Assembly: GCA_026225435.1 (NCBI GenBank)
Contig: JAMFST010000064.1
Location: forward strand, 1 to 22,243
DNA length: 22,243 bases
Source of the DNA: Labilithrix luteola
GTDB lineage: Bacteria > Myxococcota_A > Polyangia > Polyangiales > Polyangiaceae
Reading direction: 5' to 3'
Part shown: one piece after another, positions 14,560 to 21,901 of the stretch
How positions within the stretch are numbered: position 1 is the first letter of the stretch
Layout: each line of letters starts with the position of its first letter
The notes under the pieces: generated by a model
Seen by the model: the letters and a program-made list of their open reading frames with translations, nothing else
What the model was told of the DNA's origin: nothing
Databases searched by the model: none
Position numbers and translations under genes: made by a program

Positions 14560-15741
14560 TCAGGCCTTCGCGCCGCGCGCGTCGGGCTTGACGTAGCGAT
14601 CGGTCGCCCCCTGGATGGCTGCGGCCTGCAGCGCGTCGAGCTCCGCGTGGTTGGCCCGGGCGCTCTTCTCTGCGTTGAGCAGGCGGCGGTGCGACGGCTG
14701 GAAGACCGGCATCACGTGCCGCGCGAAGAGCTCGTAGTGACGCTGCGTCGCGTCCCAGTTGGCCCAGTCGTGCTGCATCATCATGTAGCAACCGAACCCG
14801 CCGTTCGACTGCTCGACCAGCCGCTGGATCTGCTTGATGGCGTCGTCCGGCGTGCCGATGACGCCGAGGCCGGTCTCGTTGATCCAGGCGATGCGCTCCT
14901 CGAACGTCTTGCCGACCGCGCGGAACGTCGGCAGCGCCAGCGTGTCCTGCGTGTACTCGCAGAACTGCTCGTAGCCGTAGCGCACGTCCTCGAGCGCCTG
15001 CTTCTTCGTCTCGGCGAGGTGCATCGGCCCGACCAGGCGCCACTGGCTGCGGTCGACCTTCTGCCCGTGCGCCTTCGCCTCGTCCTCGAGCACGTTCCAG
15101 TGGTGGGCGAGGACGTCGAAGCCGATCTTCGTGGTCGCGCCGAGCGAGAGGAGCCCGGCGCCGTACTTGCCGGCCATCTTCGGCCCGGTCGGCGACGCGG
15201 TGGCGGCGACGGCGAGCTCGAAGCACGGGCTCTGGTACGGCGCGAGCTGCGTCTTGGCGTTCCTCAGGTCGTACCGGGCCGTCTTTGCGGTCACCGGTTC
15301 GTCCCCCTTGAGCAGGCGCACGAGCACGTCCAGATCCTCCTCCAGCGCCGGGCGCAGGTCGGCCGGTTGCAGGCCGATCATCGTCGCGTCCTCGGGGAGC
15401 GCGCCCGGCCCCACGCCGAGCATCAGGCGACCACGCAGGAGGTGGTCCACGAGGATGGCGCGGTCCGCGAGCCAGAGCGGGTTGTGGTACGGCAGCGAGA
15501 CGACGCCGGTGCCCAGCTTGATGCGCCTGGTGACCGCGCCGACGTGGGCGATGAAGGTGAGCGGGTCGGCGATGATCTCGGTGCCGGCGGAGTGGTGCTC
15601 GCCGACCCAGGCCTCGTCGTAGTCGAGCCGGTCCATCAGCTGGATCGTCTCGATGTTGCGCTGCAGCGACACAGTCGGATTCTGCGTCGGCGGGCAGTTG
15701 AACGGCGGCATGAAGATTCCGAAGCGCATCTTGTTGTTCAT
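14560..15741 (-). CDS. LLM-class flavin-dependent monooxygenase
   Basis: A 393-residue bacterial-luciferase-like oxidoreductase. The family uses reduced FMN (usually F420-independent in this subgroup) and O2 to oxidise small organic substrates. Diagnostic segments are MRFGIFMPPF at 5-14, YDEAWVGEHHSAG at 41-53, RRIKLGTGVVSLPYHNPLWLADR at about 72-94, RGRLMLGVGPGALPED at about 103-118, and a late GTPDDAIKQIQRL. This is the branch often seen in hydrocarbon, terpene or sulfur-compound metabolism, but no substrate can be named. The start at ATG 15741 is supported by AAAGAGG five bases upstream. The open frame extends upstream, but the extra 90 residues are Arg-rich out-of-frame sequence of the regulator. 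It begins 11 bases after the stop of the GAF-Fis regulator gene, so the two are cotranscribed. It converges on glcD with 21 bases between stops. Confidence 0.9.
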   Translation of the reverse strand: MNNKMRFGIFMPPFNCPPTQNPTVSLQRNIETIQLMDRLDYDEAWVGEHHSAGTEIIADPLTFIAHVGAVTRRIKLGTGVVSLPYHNPLWLADRAILVDHLLRGRLMLGVGPGALPEDATMIGLQPADLRPALEEDLDVLVRLLKGDEPVTAKTARYDLRNAKTQLAPYQSPCFELAVAATASPTGPKMAGKYGAGLLSLGATTKIGFDVLAHHWNVLEDEAKAHGQKVDRSQWRLVGPMHLAETKKQALEDVRYGYEQFCEYTQDTLALPTFRAVGKTFEERIAWINETGLGVIGTPDDAIKQIQRLVEQSNGGFGCYMMMQHDWANWDATQRHYELFARHVMPVFQPSHRRLLNAEKSARANHAELDALQAAAIQGATDRYVKPDARGAKA

Positions 15742-15752
15742 GGGGACCTCTT

Positions 15753-16817
15753 TCAGGTGCGAATTCCGTAGCGATGGATCTTGTCGTAGAGCGAGCGACG
15801 CGAGATGCGCAGCTCCTCCGCGGCGTGCGACTTGTTGCCGCCGTGGCGGGCGAGCGACTCGAGGATGACGGCGCGCTCGGCGCGGTCGAGCGGCGACAGG
15901 TCGAGGCTCTCGGCGGCGGTCGTCGCCGTCGCCGGCTCGTCGGTGCGCGCGGCCAGGGTGTCCACCTCGAGGACCACGCCGTCGTCGAACGTCCCCGCGC
16001 TCACCGGCCACAGGCGCGCCATCAGCCCACCGGTCGCGCGCGCCTCGATCTCCACGAAGCGTGTCGCCGGCGTGACCGCGAGCACCCGCTGCCAGAGCGC
16101 ATCATGGTCGAGCGAGAGCTCGTCGCTGATGACGATCTTGTCGTTCACCGCGACCAGCGGAGCGAGCGTGCGCGCGCGGCGGCGGAGGTAGGCGTCGAGG
16201 AGGCGCTTGGTGCCGACGCTGGCGGCGGAGTGCAGCTCGGTGCGGACGTCGGCGGCCATCGAGCGGATGGCCACCTGGAGGAACTGGTTCGCCTCGCTGG
16301 CGCGGCAGGTGATGTTGACGACGCCGCACACGCGGCGGGTCACCGGGTGGAACACCGGCGCGGCCACGCAGGCCAGCTCGTGGAAGGCGCGGACGAAGTG
16401 CGCCGCGCCGAGCACCGTCGCCACCTTCTTGCTCTCGAGCGCGGTGCCGACGCCGTTGGTACCGATCTGCTCCTCGCTGAAGACGAAGCGCTGCTCGAGG
16501 TGGTGCCGCGAGATGACCCGCGCGAGGCCGGGGTCCGACACCCAGCGCCAGAGGATGGTCCCGTTGGGATCACCCAGCGCGAGACAGGCGGTGCCACCGG
16601 TGAGCAGCTCCGCGGTCTTCAGCATCACCGGCACAGCCGCGCGGATGAACGGCGAGTCGAGCGGAACGTCGACGAAGCGCGCCTCGGCCTTGTCGGGATC
16701 GACGCCGTTCCATTTCGAGCGACGCCACGACTGCACCACGTCGTCGCTCACGCCGCGCGGCGCCCGGTCCGTCTGCTGGAATGCCTCCCACGCGCGCGTC
16801 GTCGTCATGGCCGTCAT
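15753..16817 (-). CDS. GAF-domain, Fis-type HTH regulator lacking the AAA+ domain (AcoR-like)
   Basis: A 354-residue predicted transcription regulator. The N-terminal part contains DVVQSWRRSKWNGVDP (about 26-41) and a GAF-type ligand-sensing domain (about 60-190) with the AcoR-family hallmarks FSEEQIGTNGVGTAL at 113-127 and FHELACVAAPVFHP at 145-158. The C-terminus is a Fis-type helix-turn-helix, about 314-352 (ILESLARHGGNKSHAAEELRISRRSLYDKI). The AAA+ sigma-54-activating ATPase that normally lies between them (Walker A and GAFTGA) is missing; instead there is a region of about 120 residues with VNDKIVISDELSLDHDALW. It therefore cannot activate sigma-54 polymerase in the usual way and probably acts as a one-component regulator. 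The start ATG 16817 has GGGGGT just upstream. It precedes the LLM monooxygenase gene, its likely target, with a matching upstream inverted repeat. Confidence 0.85.
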   Translation of the reverse strand: MTAMTTTRAWEAFQQTDRAPRGVSDDVVQSWRRSKWNGVDPDKAEARFVDVPLDSPFIRAAVPVMLKTAELLTGGTACLALGDPNGTILWRWVSDPGLARVISRHHLEQRFVFSEEQIGTNGVGTALESKKVATVLGAAHFVRAFHELACVAAPVFHPVTRRVCGVVNITCRASEANQFLQVAIRSMAADVRTELHSAASVGTKRLLDAYLRRRARTLAPLVAVNDKIVISDELSLDHDALWQRVLAVTPATRFVEIEARATGGLMARLWPVSAGTFDDGVVLEVDTLAARTDEPATATTAAESLDLSPLDRAERAVILESLARHGGNKSHAAEELRISRRSLYDKIHRYGIRT

Positions 16818-16856
16818 CGCTACCCCCGATGACTATGGTGCGCGCGCGAGCCGTCG

Positions 16857-16879
16857 CGCTGTGCGAAAACTGCACAGCG
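16857..16879. promoter_or_regulatory. Perfect 8-bp-arm inverted repeat upstream of the GAF-Fis regulator
   Basis: CGCTGTGC (16857-16864), a 7-base spacer and GCACAGCG (16872-16879) form an exact dyad 40 bases upstream of the regulator's ATG. Its TGTGC-N7-GCACA core fits a dimeric Fis-type HTH operator, so autoregulation is the simplest reading. No other gene starts close to it, because the cystathionine synthase gene ends on the far side. Confidence 0.6.
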
Positions 16880-16883
16880 AATT

Positions 16884-16897
16884 GCGGTAATTTCCGC
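16884..16897. promoter_or_regulatory. Short AT-centred inverted repeat next to the dyad
   Basis: GCGG-TAATTT-CCGC has 4-bp arms around an AT-rich core, in an otherwise GC-rich region. It lies 5 bases beyond the larger dyad and could be a promoter element or a second half-site. It is short enough to occur by chance. Confidence 0.3.
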
Positions 16898-16941
16898 GTT
16901 ATTTGGTGCGCCGCGTCAGCGACGACGAGCGCGTCGCGAGC

Positions 16942-18420
16942 TCATTCGACGTCGCCGACCGGCGCCGCTGCGCGCAGCATCGACGACGGAACGCTCGCCG
17001 GGGTGGCGGCCGGACGGCGGGCGAGAAAATCGATGAGATCGATCTTCGTGAGGATGCCGCTGACGCGATCGCCGTCCTGCACGATGGCCACCTTGGCGTC
17101 GGCGAGCACGCCGTTGAGCAGCTCGATCTTCGTGTCCCGGGTGACCGTCGCGTAGTCCGACTCAGCGAGCTCTCCGATCGACGAGTCGAGCGTCTTGGTG
17201 CCGCCGACGAGGTGGCGCAGGATGTCCACCTCGGCGACGATCCCGCGCAGCCTGCCGTTCTCGAGCACCGGCAGCTGGCTGATGCTCATCGACTTCAAGA
17301 TCTGGATCGCCTCGCGCACCTTGCTGTTGGGCGCGACCGAGACGATCTCGTGGGTGTCCTTCCCGCCTGTCGCCTTGGCGGCGAGGATGTCCGCCACGGT
17401 GCCGAGCCCCGGGGCCTCGTCGAGGAAGCCGTTCTCGCGCATCCAGTCGTCGTTGAAGATCTTCGAGACGTACTTCTGTCCGGCGTCGCAGAGGAAGACG
17501 AGGATCTTCTCCTTCTTGTTGCGCGCGCGGGCGTACTTGATGGCGCCGGCCACCGCCGCGCCGCCCGAGCCGCCGACGAAGAGCCCCTCCTGCCGCGTGA
17601 GGTCGCGCGTCATGGTGAAGCACTCCTTGTCGTCGACGCGCACGATGTCGTCGAGGATCCCGAGGTTCATCGTGGTGGGGAAGAAGTCCTCGCCGATCCC
17701 CTCGACCTTGTACGAGAACGGCTTGGTCACGCGGCCGGTCTTCACGAAGTCGTAATAGAGCGAGCCTACCGGGTCGACGCCGACGACCTGGATGTTGGGG
17801 TTCTTCTCCTTGAAGTACTTGCCGCAGCCGCTGATGGTGCCGCCGGTGCCCATGCCGGCGACGAAGGCGTCGAAGTCGCCGCCTGTCTGCTTCCAGATCT
17901 CCGGCGCGCTCGAGAGGTAGTGCGCCTCGGGATTTGCCGGGTTGTGATACTGGTTCGCGTAGAACGAGTTGGGCGTCTCGTCGGCCAGGCGGCGCGAGAC
18001 CTTGTAGTAGCTGCGCGGGTCATCGGCCTCGACGGCCGTCGGGCAGACGACGACCCGGGCGCCGTACGCGCGCAGGGTGGCGATCTTCTCGAAGCTCATC
18101 TTGTCCGGCATGACGAAGATACATTTGTACCCACGGACGGCGGCGAGGAGCGCCAGGCTGGCGCCGGTGTTGCCGCTGGTCGCCTCGACGATGGTGCCGC
18201 CGGGCTTGAGCCCGTTCTCCTCGGCGCGGCGCAGCAGGTTCGCTGCCAGCCGGTCCTTGTGACTCCCCCCGGGGTTGAGGAACTCGCACTTCACGTAGAT
18301 GTCGGCGGCGAGCGGCTTGCCGTTCTCCACCGTCACCTTGTGCAGCTTGACGATCGGCGTGTTGCCGACGGCGTCGGTGATCGAGTTGAGCGCGCCCTGC
18401 ATGAGGTCGGGGGTGGTCAT
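16942..18420 (-). CDS. cbs: Cystathionine beta-synthase-type PLP enzyme with C-terminal CBS-domain pair
   Basis: A 492-residue PLP enzyme that condenses serine (or O-acetylserine) with homocysteine or sulfide. The fold-type II catalytic domain (about 10-330) has GNTPIVKL at 19-26, GGSHKDR with the PLP lysine K55, SGNTG at 82-86, and the phosphate-binding GTGGT at 191-195. Two CBS (Bateman) domains follow at about 355-470 (VAPNSKVREAIQILKSMSISQLPVLE; VTRDTKIELLNGVLADAKVAIV), usually an AdoMet/adenosyl sensor. There is no N-terminal heme-binding region as in animal CBS. The start ATG 18420 is preferred; a TTG at 18441 would add seven residues. It begins 21 bases after the flavoprotein gene, same strand, so they are probably cotranscribed. 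The substrate could be cysteine-synthase-like; the reverse transsulfuration name is the likelier one given the CBS pair. Confidence 0.88.
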   Translation of the reverse strand: MTTPDLMQGALNSITDAVGNTPIVKLHKVTVENGKPLAADIYVKCEFLNPGGSHKDRLAANLLRRAEENGLKPGGTIVEATSGNTGASLALLAAVRGYKCIFVMPDKMSFEKIATLRAYGARVVVCPTAVEADDPRSYYKVSRRLADETPNSFYANQYHNPANPEAHYLSSAPEIWKQTGGDFDAFVAGMGTGGTISGCGKYFKEKNPNIQVVGVDPVGSLYYDFVKTGRVTKPFSYKVEGIGEDFFPTTMNLGILDDIVRVDDKECFTMTRDLTRQEGLFVGGSGGAAVAGAIKYARARNKKEKILVFLCDAGQKYVSKIFNDDWMRENGFLDEAPGLGTVADILAAKATGGKDTHEIVSVAPNSKVREAIQILKSMSISQLPVLENGRLRGIVAEVDILRHLVGGTKTLDSSIGELAESDYATVTRDTKIELLNGVLADAKVAIVQDGDRVSGILTKIDLIDFLARRPAATPASVPSSMLRAAAPVGDVE

Positions 18421-18441
18421 CGGGCGCGGAGCGTAGCGCAA

Positions 18442-19347
18442 TCAGCCGCGTGTGAGCTGCTCGACGGTGAGCGCATGGTTCAGCATGGCGGCGGCGACCG
18501 CTCCCGCGCCGGCGGCCATGATGGCGCCTTGACGCATCGTGGTGAGATCGCCGCCGGCGTAGATGCCGGGCCGGGAGGTCTCGGCGGTCATCGGGTCGAT
18601 GCGGACGAAGCCCGGTGGCTCGAGCTCGAGGCCGAGCGCGGCGACGAGCGGGACCTGGCGCTGCGCCGGGCGGGCGAAGAGGACGTCGCGGCGGACGGTC
18701 TCGCCCTCGAGCTCGACGGCCTCGAGCTGGCCACCCGTGCCGGTGAGCCGGGTGATGCGCCGCTCCTCGACGCGGATCTTCGCGCTCGCCAGGCGAGCCG
18801 CCGCCTCGGGCGGGACCGGGATGCCGGCGTTGGTGAAGACGGTCACGTCGTCGGTCCAGCAGCGCAGCAGGATGGCGAAGTCGAGCATGTGCGGATCGCC
18901 GGCGAGGACGCCGAAGGGCCGATCCTGCACCTCCCAGGCGTGGCAGTAGGGGCACTGGAAGATCGAGGTGCCCCAGAAATCGGCGAAGCCGGGGAGGGGG
19001 AGCATCTCGTCGATCATCCCGGTGCACAGGACGATGCGCCGCGCCGTCACCGCTCCGGTGTCCGTGCTGACGGTGAAGGCGCCGCGCTCGCCGGTGATCG
19101 CCGCGATGCGCGTGTCGCGGACCGAGACGGTCCTGTACGGCGCGAGCTGCTCGCGGCCGATGCGGCGCAGCTCCGCCGGGGGCGTGCCGTCGCGCGAGAG
19201 GAAGTTGTGCATGTGCGTGGCCGCGGCGTTGCGGGCGGGCCCGGCGTCGCAGAGGAGCACGCGCTTTCGCGCCCGGCCGAGCGCGAGGGCCGCCGAGAGA
19301 CCTGCCGGGCCGCCGCCCACGATGACCGCGTCGAAGATGTCGTCCAT
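18442..19347 (-). CDS. Thioredoxin-reductase-like flavoprotein with CPYC active site
   Basis: A 301-residue FAD protein with the fold and length of thioredoxin reductase. The FAD motif GGGPAGLSAALALGRA is at 11-26, the redox pair CPYC at 132-135 (FQCPYCHAWE), and the second FAD motif IYAGGDLTT is near 260. At the NADPH domain the family's GxGxxA becomes AGDPHMLDFA (149-158), and the HRRxxxR that binds the NADP phosphate is replaced by FTNAGIP after VTV (168-170). It therefore may not be an NADPH-dependent reductase. Similar CxxCH(G/A)(W/Y)E proteins include the dithiol oxidases of the GliT/HlmI type. The start is ATG 19347, divergent from an Rrf2 regulator with an operator-like array between. 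It precedes the cystathionine synthase gene. Its physiological thiol partner is unknown. Confidence 0.83.
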   Translation of the reverse strand: MDDIFDAVIVGGGPAGLSAALALGRARKRVLLCDAGPARNAAATHMHNFLSRDGTPPAELRRIGREQLAPYRTVSVRDTRIAAITGERGAFTVSTDTGAVTARRIVLCTGMIDEMLPLPGFADFWGTSIFQCPYCHAWEVQDRPFGVLAGDPHMLDFAILLRCWTDDVTVFTNAGIPVPPEAAARLASAKIRVEERRITRLTGTGGQLEAVELEGETVRRDVLFARPAQRQVPLVAALGLELEPPGFVRIDPMTAETSRPGIYAGGDLTTMRQGAIMAAGAGAVAAAMLNHALTVEQLTRG

Positions 19348-19373
19348 TCACGTAACTTGAAGAGTGACGTGAA
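19347..19373. promoter_or_regulatory. Inverted repeat TTCACGT-N13-ACGTGAA at the flavoprotein start
   Basis: TTCACGT (19347-19353) and ACGTGAA (19367-19373) are exact complements. The element begins at the last base of the flavoprotein start codon complement and extends into the 97-bp divergent intergenic region. A regulator binding here would block the flavoprotein gene's translation-start region or promoter. Which protein binds is not shown. Confidence 0.5.
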
Positions 19374-19377
19374 AGAT

Positions 19378-19413
19378 GTCAAGCCGAGTCAAGCCGGGTC
19401 AAGCCCGCTTGAC
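19378..19413. promoter_or_regulatory. Operator-like array: three 10-bp-phased GTCAAGCC repeats ending in a palindrome
   Basis: GTCAAGCC occurs at 19378-19385, 19388-19395 and 19398-19405, exactly 10 bases apart, i.e. one helical turn. The last copy pairs with GCTTGAC (19407-19413) as a perfect 7-bp palindrome around CC. The array lies between the divergent flavoprotein and Rrf2 genes, ending 31 bases before the Rrf2 ATG. Rrf2-family proteins bind dyads at such positions, so it is probably the site of the adjacent regulator. Confidence 0.6.
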
Positions 19414-19444
19414 CGCGGTCGAGTCATGCCGCAAATCATGTTCC

Positions 19445-19915
19445 ATGAGACGCGACAGCCGCCTTTCCAGCGTGCTCCACACGCTGCTGCACCTGGCGAA
19501 CGCCAAGGGGGCGCTCACCTCGGAGAAGCTGGCGATGCTCATCGCGACCAACCCGGTGGTTATGCGCCGCATCCTCGGCGGTCTGCGCGAGGCGGGGATC
19601 GTCGGCTCGGAGAAGGGGCACGGCGGCGGCTGGACGCTGCTCCGTCGGCCCGCCGACGTCACCTTGCGCGAGATCTACGAGGCGCTGGGGATGCCGACGG
19701 TGCTGGCGATGGGGCACCGCTCGGAGTCGCCGCAGTGCCTGCTCGAGCAGGCGGTGAACCGGGCGATGGGCGGCGCCTTCGAGGCGGCTGAGGCGCTACT
19801 CCTCGCCCGGCTGGGCGACGTCACGCTGGCCGATCTGGAGAAGGACGCCGCGCTGCACATGCCGCCAGGGCACGTGCATGATCAGCGCCGCAAGACGAAG
19901 ACCGCGGTCAACTAA
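19445..19915 (+). CDS. Rrf2-family transcription regulator
   Basis: A 156-residue winged-helix regulator of the Rrf2 family. The N-terminal HTH has RLSSVLHTLLHLANAKGALTSEKLAMLI, then VVMRRILGGLREAGIVGSEKGHGGGWTLLRRPADVTLREIYEAL (to about residue 80), the classic Rrf2 pattern of recognition helix plus G-x-GGG wing. It lacks the three clustered cysteines that ligate Fe-S in IscR and NsrR; only one Cys is seen (SPQC), so it probably does not sense through a cluster and is closer to the YwnA/CymR type. The ATG 19445 is chosen because upstream residues are non-conserved; the open frame reaches 19376. It is divergent from the flavoprotein gene and is likely its regulator. It ends in a convergent overlap of 3 bases with the helicase gene. 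Confidence 0.85.
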   Translation: MRRDSRLSSVLHTLLHLANAKGALTSEKLAMLIATNPVVMRRILGGLREAGIVGSEKGHGGGWTLLRRPADVTLREIYEALGMPTVLAMGHRSESPQCLLEQAVNRAMGGAFEAAEALLLARLGDVTLADLEKDAALHMPPGHVHDQRRKTKTAVN

Positions 19916-21819
19916 CGGCGAAGCGCAGCGCGCGCCGGACCGCGCGGCAGGAACCGGTCGATGCGCAGGCGCGGCTCCGACGGATCGGGGCGCCCCGCCT
20001 TCTCGAAGAACTGCTCCGCGCTGGCCGCCTCGATGTCGAAGGTCGACCACTCCGGCCCGAGGCGGATGGCGCCGACCTGCTTGCTGGTGACACCGCCGCG
20101 GCGGCACACCACCGCGAGGATGCGCGGCGTGTTGGCGCCGAAGCGCTCGCCCCAGGTGATGCGGAAGGTGGTGTAGTCGCCGCGCGGACGACGCTCGGCG
20201 CCGCCGGCTCCTGCGCCGCCGCCCGGACCGCTGCTGGCGGCGCCGCGATCGCGGTCGCCGAAGCTCCCGCCGCCCTGGCCACCGCGGCCGGTGCGGTTGT
20301 CGCGATCGCGGAAGCTCGATCTTCCCGTCGGCAGCACCGCGGCCACCGGGGTGAGCGGCATCGGCGAGCAGACCTCGCGCGCCTCGAGCCGGGCGAGCAG
20401 CGCGTAGACGAGCTCCATCGGATCGAAGTCGCCGAGGAGCCGCGCCGCGAGCATGCGCAGCCGCGCGTCCATGTCGGAGGCCGGCGGTGCCTTCAGCTCG
20501 GCCTCGAGCGTCTCGTCGTGCGCCTTCTGCACCTCGGCGGCGCTGGGCGCGGGGCGAACATCGGCCTTGATGCGCGCGCGCGACAGGAGCCGCTGGATCT
20601 CCTCGCCGGCCGACTGGTTGGCGAGGATGACGCTGACCCCCTTGCGCCCGGCGCGCCCGGTGCGGCCGGCGCGGTGGGTGAGCGACTCGGGATCGCCCGG
20701 CGGCCCCACGTGGACCACCATGCCGACGTCCGGCACGTCGAGACCGCGCGCGGCCACGTCGGTGGCGACGAGGACGGTGAGCGCGCCGGAGCGGAACGCG
20801 TCGAGCGTCCGTGTGCGATCGCGCTGCTCGAGATCCCCGCTGATGCCGCGGGCGGAAAATCCTCGCCCGACGAGCCGCTCGGCGAGATCGGCCGTGTCGG
20901 CGCGCGTGCGCACGAAGATGAGCACGCGCTCGCCTTCGGCCAGCAGCAGCAGGTTCACCAGCGCGGCCTCCACCTCGCCGGCGCGCACCAGGTGCACCAC
21001 GTGGGCGATGTCCTCGTTGGCGGAACCGAGCGCGGTGCCTTCGGCGGAGAGCGGATCCTTCTGGTACTTCGCCCCCAGCGACATGACCGCGCGGGAGAAG
21101 GTCGCCGACACGAGGTGCGTGCGGCGGGTCGTCGGCGTCTTGCCGAGGATGGCGATGAGGTCGTCGCGGAAGCCGAGATCGAGCATCTGATCGGCCTCGT
21201 CGAGCACCACGATGGCCACCTGGCTCGCGTCGATGGCGTTCTTCTCGAGGTGGTCGAGGAGGCGCCCGGGCGTGCCGACGATCACCTCGGGGCGGGCCGA
21301 GAGGCTGCGCCGCTCGAGGGCGATGCTGGTGCCGCCGGTGACCACGACCACGTTCGCGCCGATGTCGGCGAGCAGCCAGCGGAGCTCTCCGGCGACCTGG
21401 ACCGCGAGCTCACGGGTGGGCGCAAGCACGAGCGCACGCGTGCCCGGCTTCTGCGCCGTGGCGGGGATCGGCACCTGCTCGGTCGGCGCCTCGACGTCGA
21501 AATCGTCGTCGCCCGTGGGGAGGACGCTGGTGGCCTCGGTGACCGGGACCGCCGGTGCAGGGGCCGCGGGCGTCGCGTTGCCGCTGGCCATCCCGCGCAG
21601 GTACGGCGCGATGAGAAACCCGAGCGCCACCGTCTTTCCTGAACCGGTCTTGGAAGAAACGCGCAGGTCTCGTCCGGCGTAGGCCGGGTCGAGCACCGTC
21701 TTCTGCACCAGGGTGAGACCGGTGAAACCTCGCGCAATGAGCGCGGGAACCAGCTGCGCCGGGGCGCCTTCGAAGGCGCTGGGATCGATCGGCGCGGCGG
21801 GGGGGGTGGTGTCCGTCAT
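19912..21819 (-). CDS. DEAD-box RNA helicase with DbpA-like RNA-binding tail
   Basis: A 635-residue ATP-dependent RNA helicase. The ordered motifs are Q-motif region GFTGLTLVQ at 31-39, Walker A SSKTGSGKT at 55-63, PTRELA at 134-139, TPGR at 183-186, DEAD at 207-210, SAT at 238-240, ARGLD at 357-361 and HRAGRTGRAG at 382-391. After the second RecA domain there is a Gly/Arg-rich linker (about 505-545) and a DbpA-type RNA-binding domain (about 552-610, FRITWGERFGANTPRILAVVCRRGGV). This resembles DeaD/CsdA or DbpA involved in ribosome assembly and cold shock. An unusual insert of about 50 residues, Ala/Pro-rich then acidic (TGDDDFDVEAPTEQV), lies between Walker A and PTRELA (about 77-127). The start is ATG 21819. 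The TAG stop overlaps the TAA of the opposing Rrf2 gene. Confidence 0.92.
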   Translation of the reverse strand: MTDTTPPAAPIDPSAFEGAPAQLVPALIARGFTGLTLVQKTVLDPAYAGRDLRVSSKTGSGKTVALGFLIAPYLRGMASGNATPAAPAPAVPVTEATSVLPTGDDDFDVEAPTEQVPIPATAQKPGTRALVLAPTRELAVQVAGELRWLLADIGANVVVVTGGTSIALERRSLSARPEVIVGTPGRLLDHLEKNAIDASQVAIVVLDEADQMLDLGFRDDLIAILGKTPTTRRTHLVSATFSRAVMSLGAKYQKDPLSAEGTALGSANEDIAHVVHLVRAGEVEAALVNLLLLAEGERVLIFVRTRADTADLAERLVGRGFSARGISGDLEQRDRTRTLDAFRSGALTVLVATDVAARGLDVPDVGMVVHVGPPGDPESLTHRAGRTGRAGRKGVSVILANQSAGEEIQRLLSRARIKADVRPAPSAAEVQKAHDETLEAELKAPPASDMDARLRMLAARLLGDFDPMELVYALLARLEAREVCSPMPLTPVAAVLPTGRSSFRDRDNRTGRGGQGGGSFGDRDRGAASSGPGGGAGAGGAERRPRGDYTTFRITWGERFGANTPRILAVVCRRGGVTSKQVGAIRLGPEWSTFDIEAASAEQFFEKAGRPDPSEPRLRIDRFLPRGPARAALRR

Positions 21820-21901
21820 CTGCGGCAGGGGAGTAGTCCACCTGGTCCGCGGCGTCAGGAAAGACTGGAATTACGGAACGCGTGCTACGAAATTCGCCCG
21901 C

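Noticed and set aside
14537..14583. GACGCGCG and CGCGCGTC arms between the convergent glcD and LLM genes as a terminator
   Set aside because: The loop would be about 31 bases, there is no T-run on either strand, and CG repeats of this kind are common here by composition.
16903..19791. 962-codon + strand open frame
   Set aside because: It runs opposite the cystathionine synthase and flavoprotein genes, which have intact motifs, and crosses their intergenic region and into the Rrf2 gene in another frame. The composition is that of antisense sequence.
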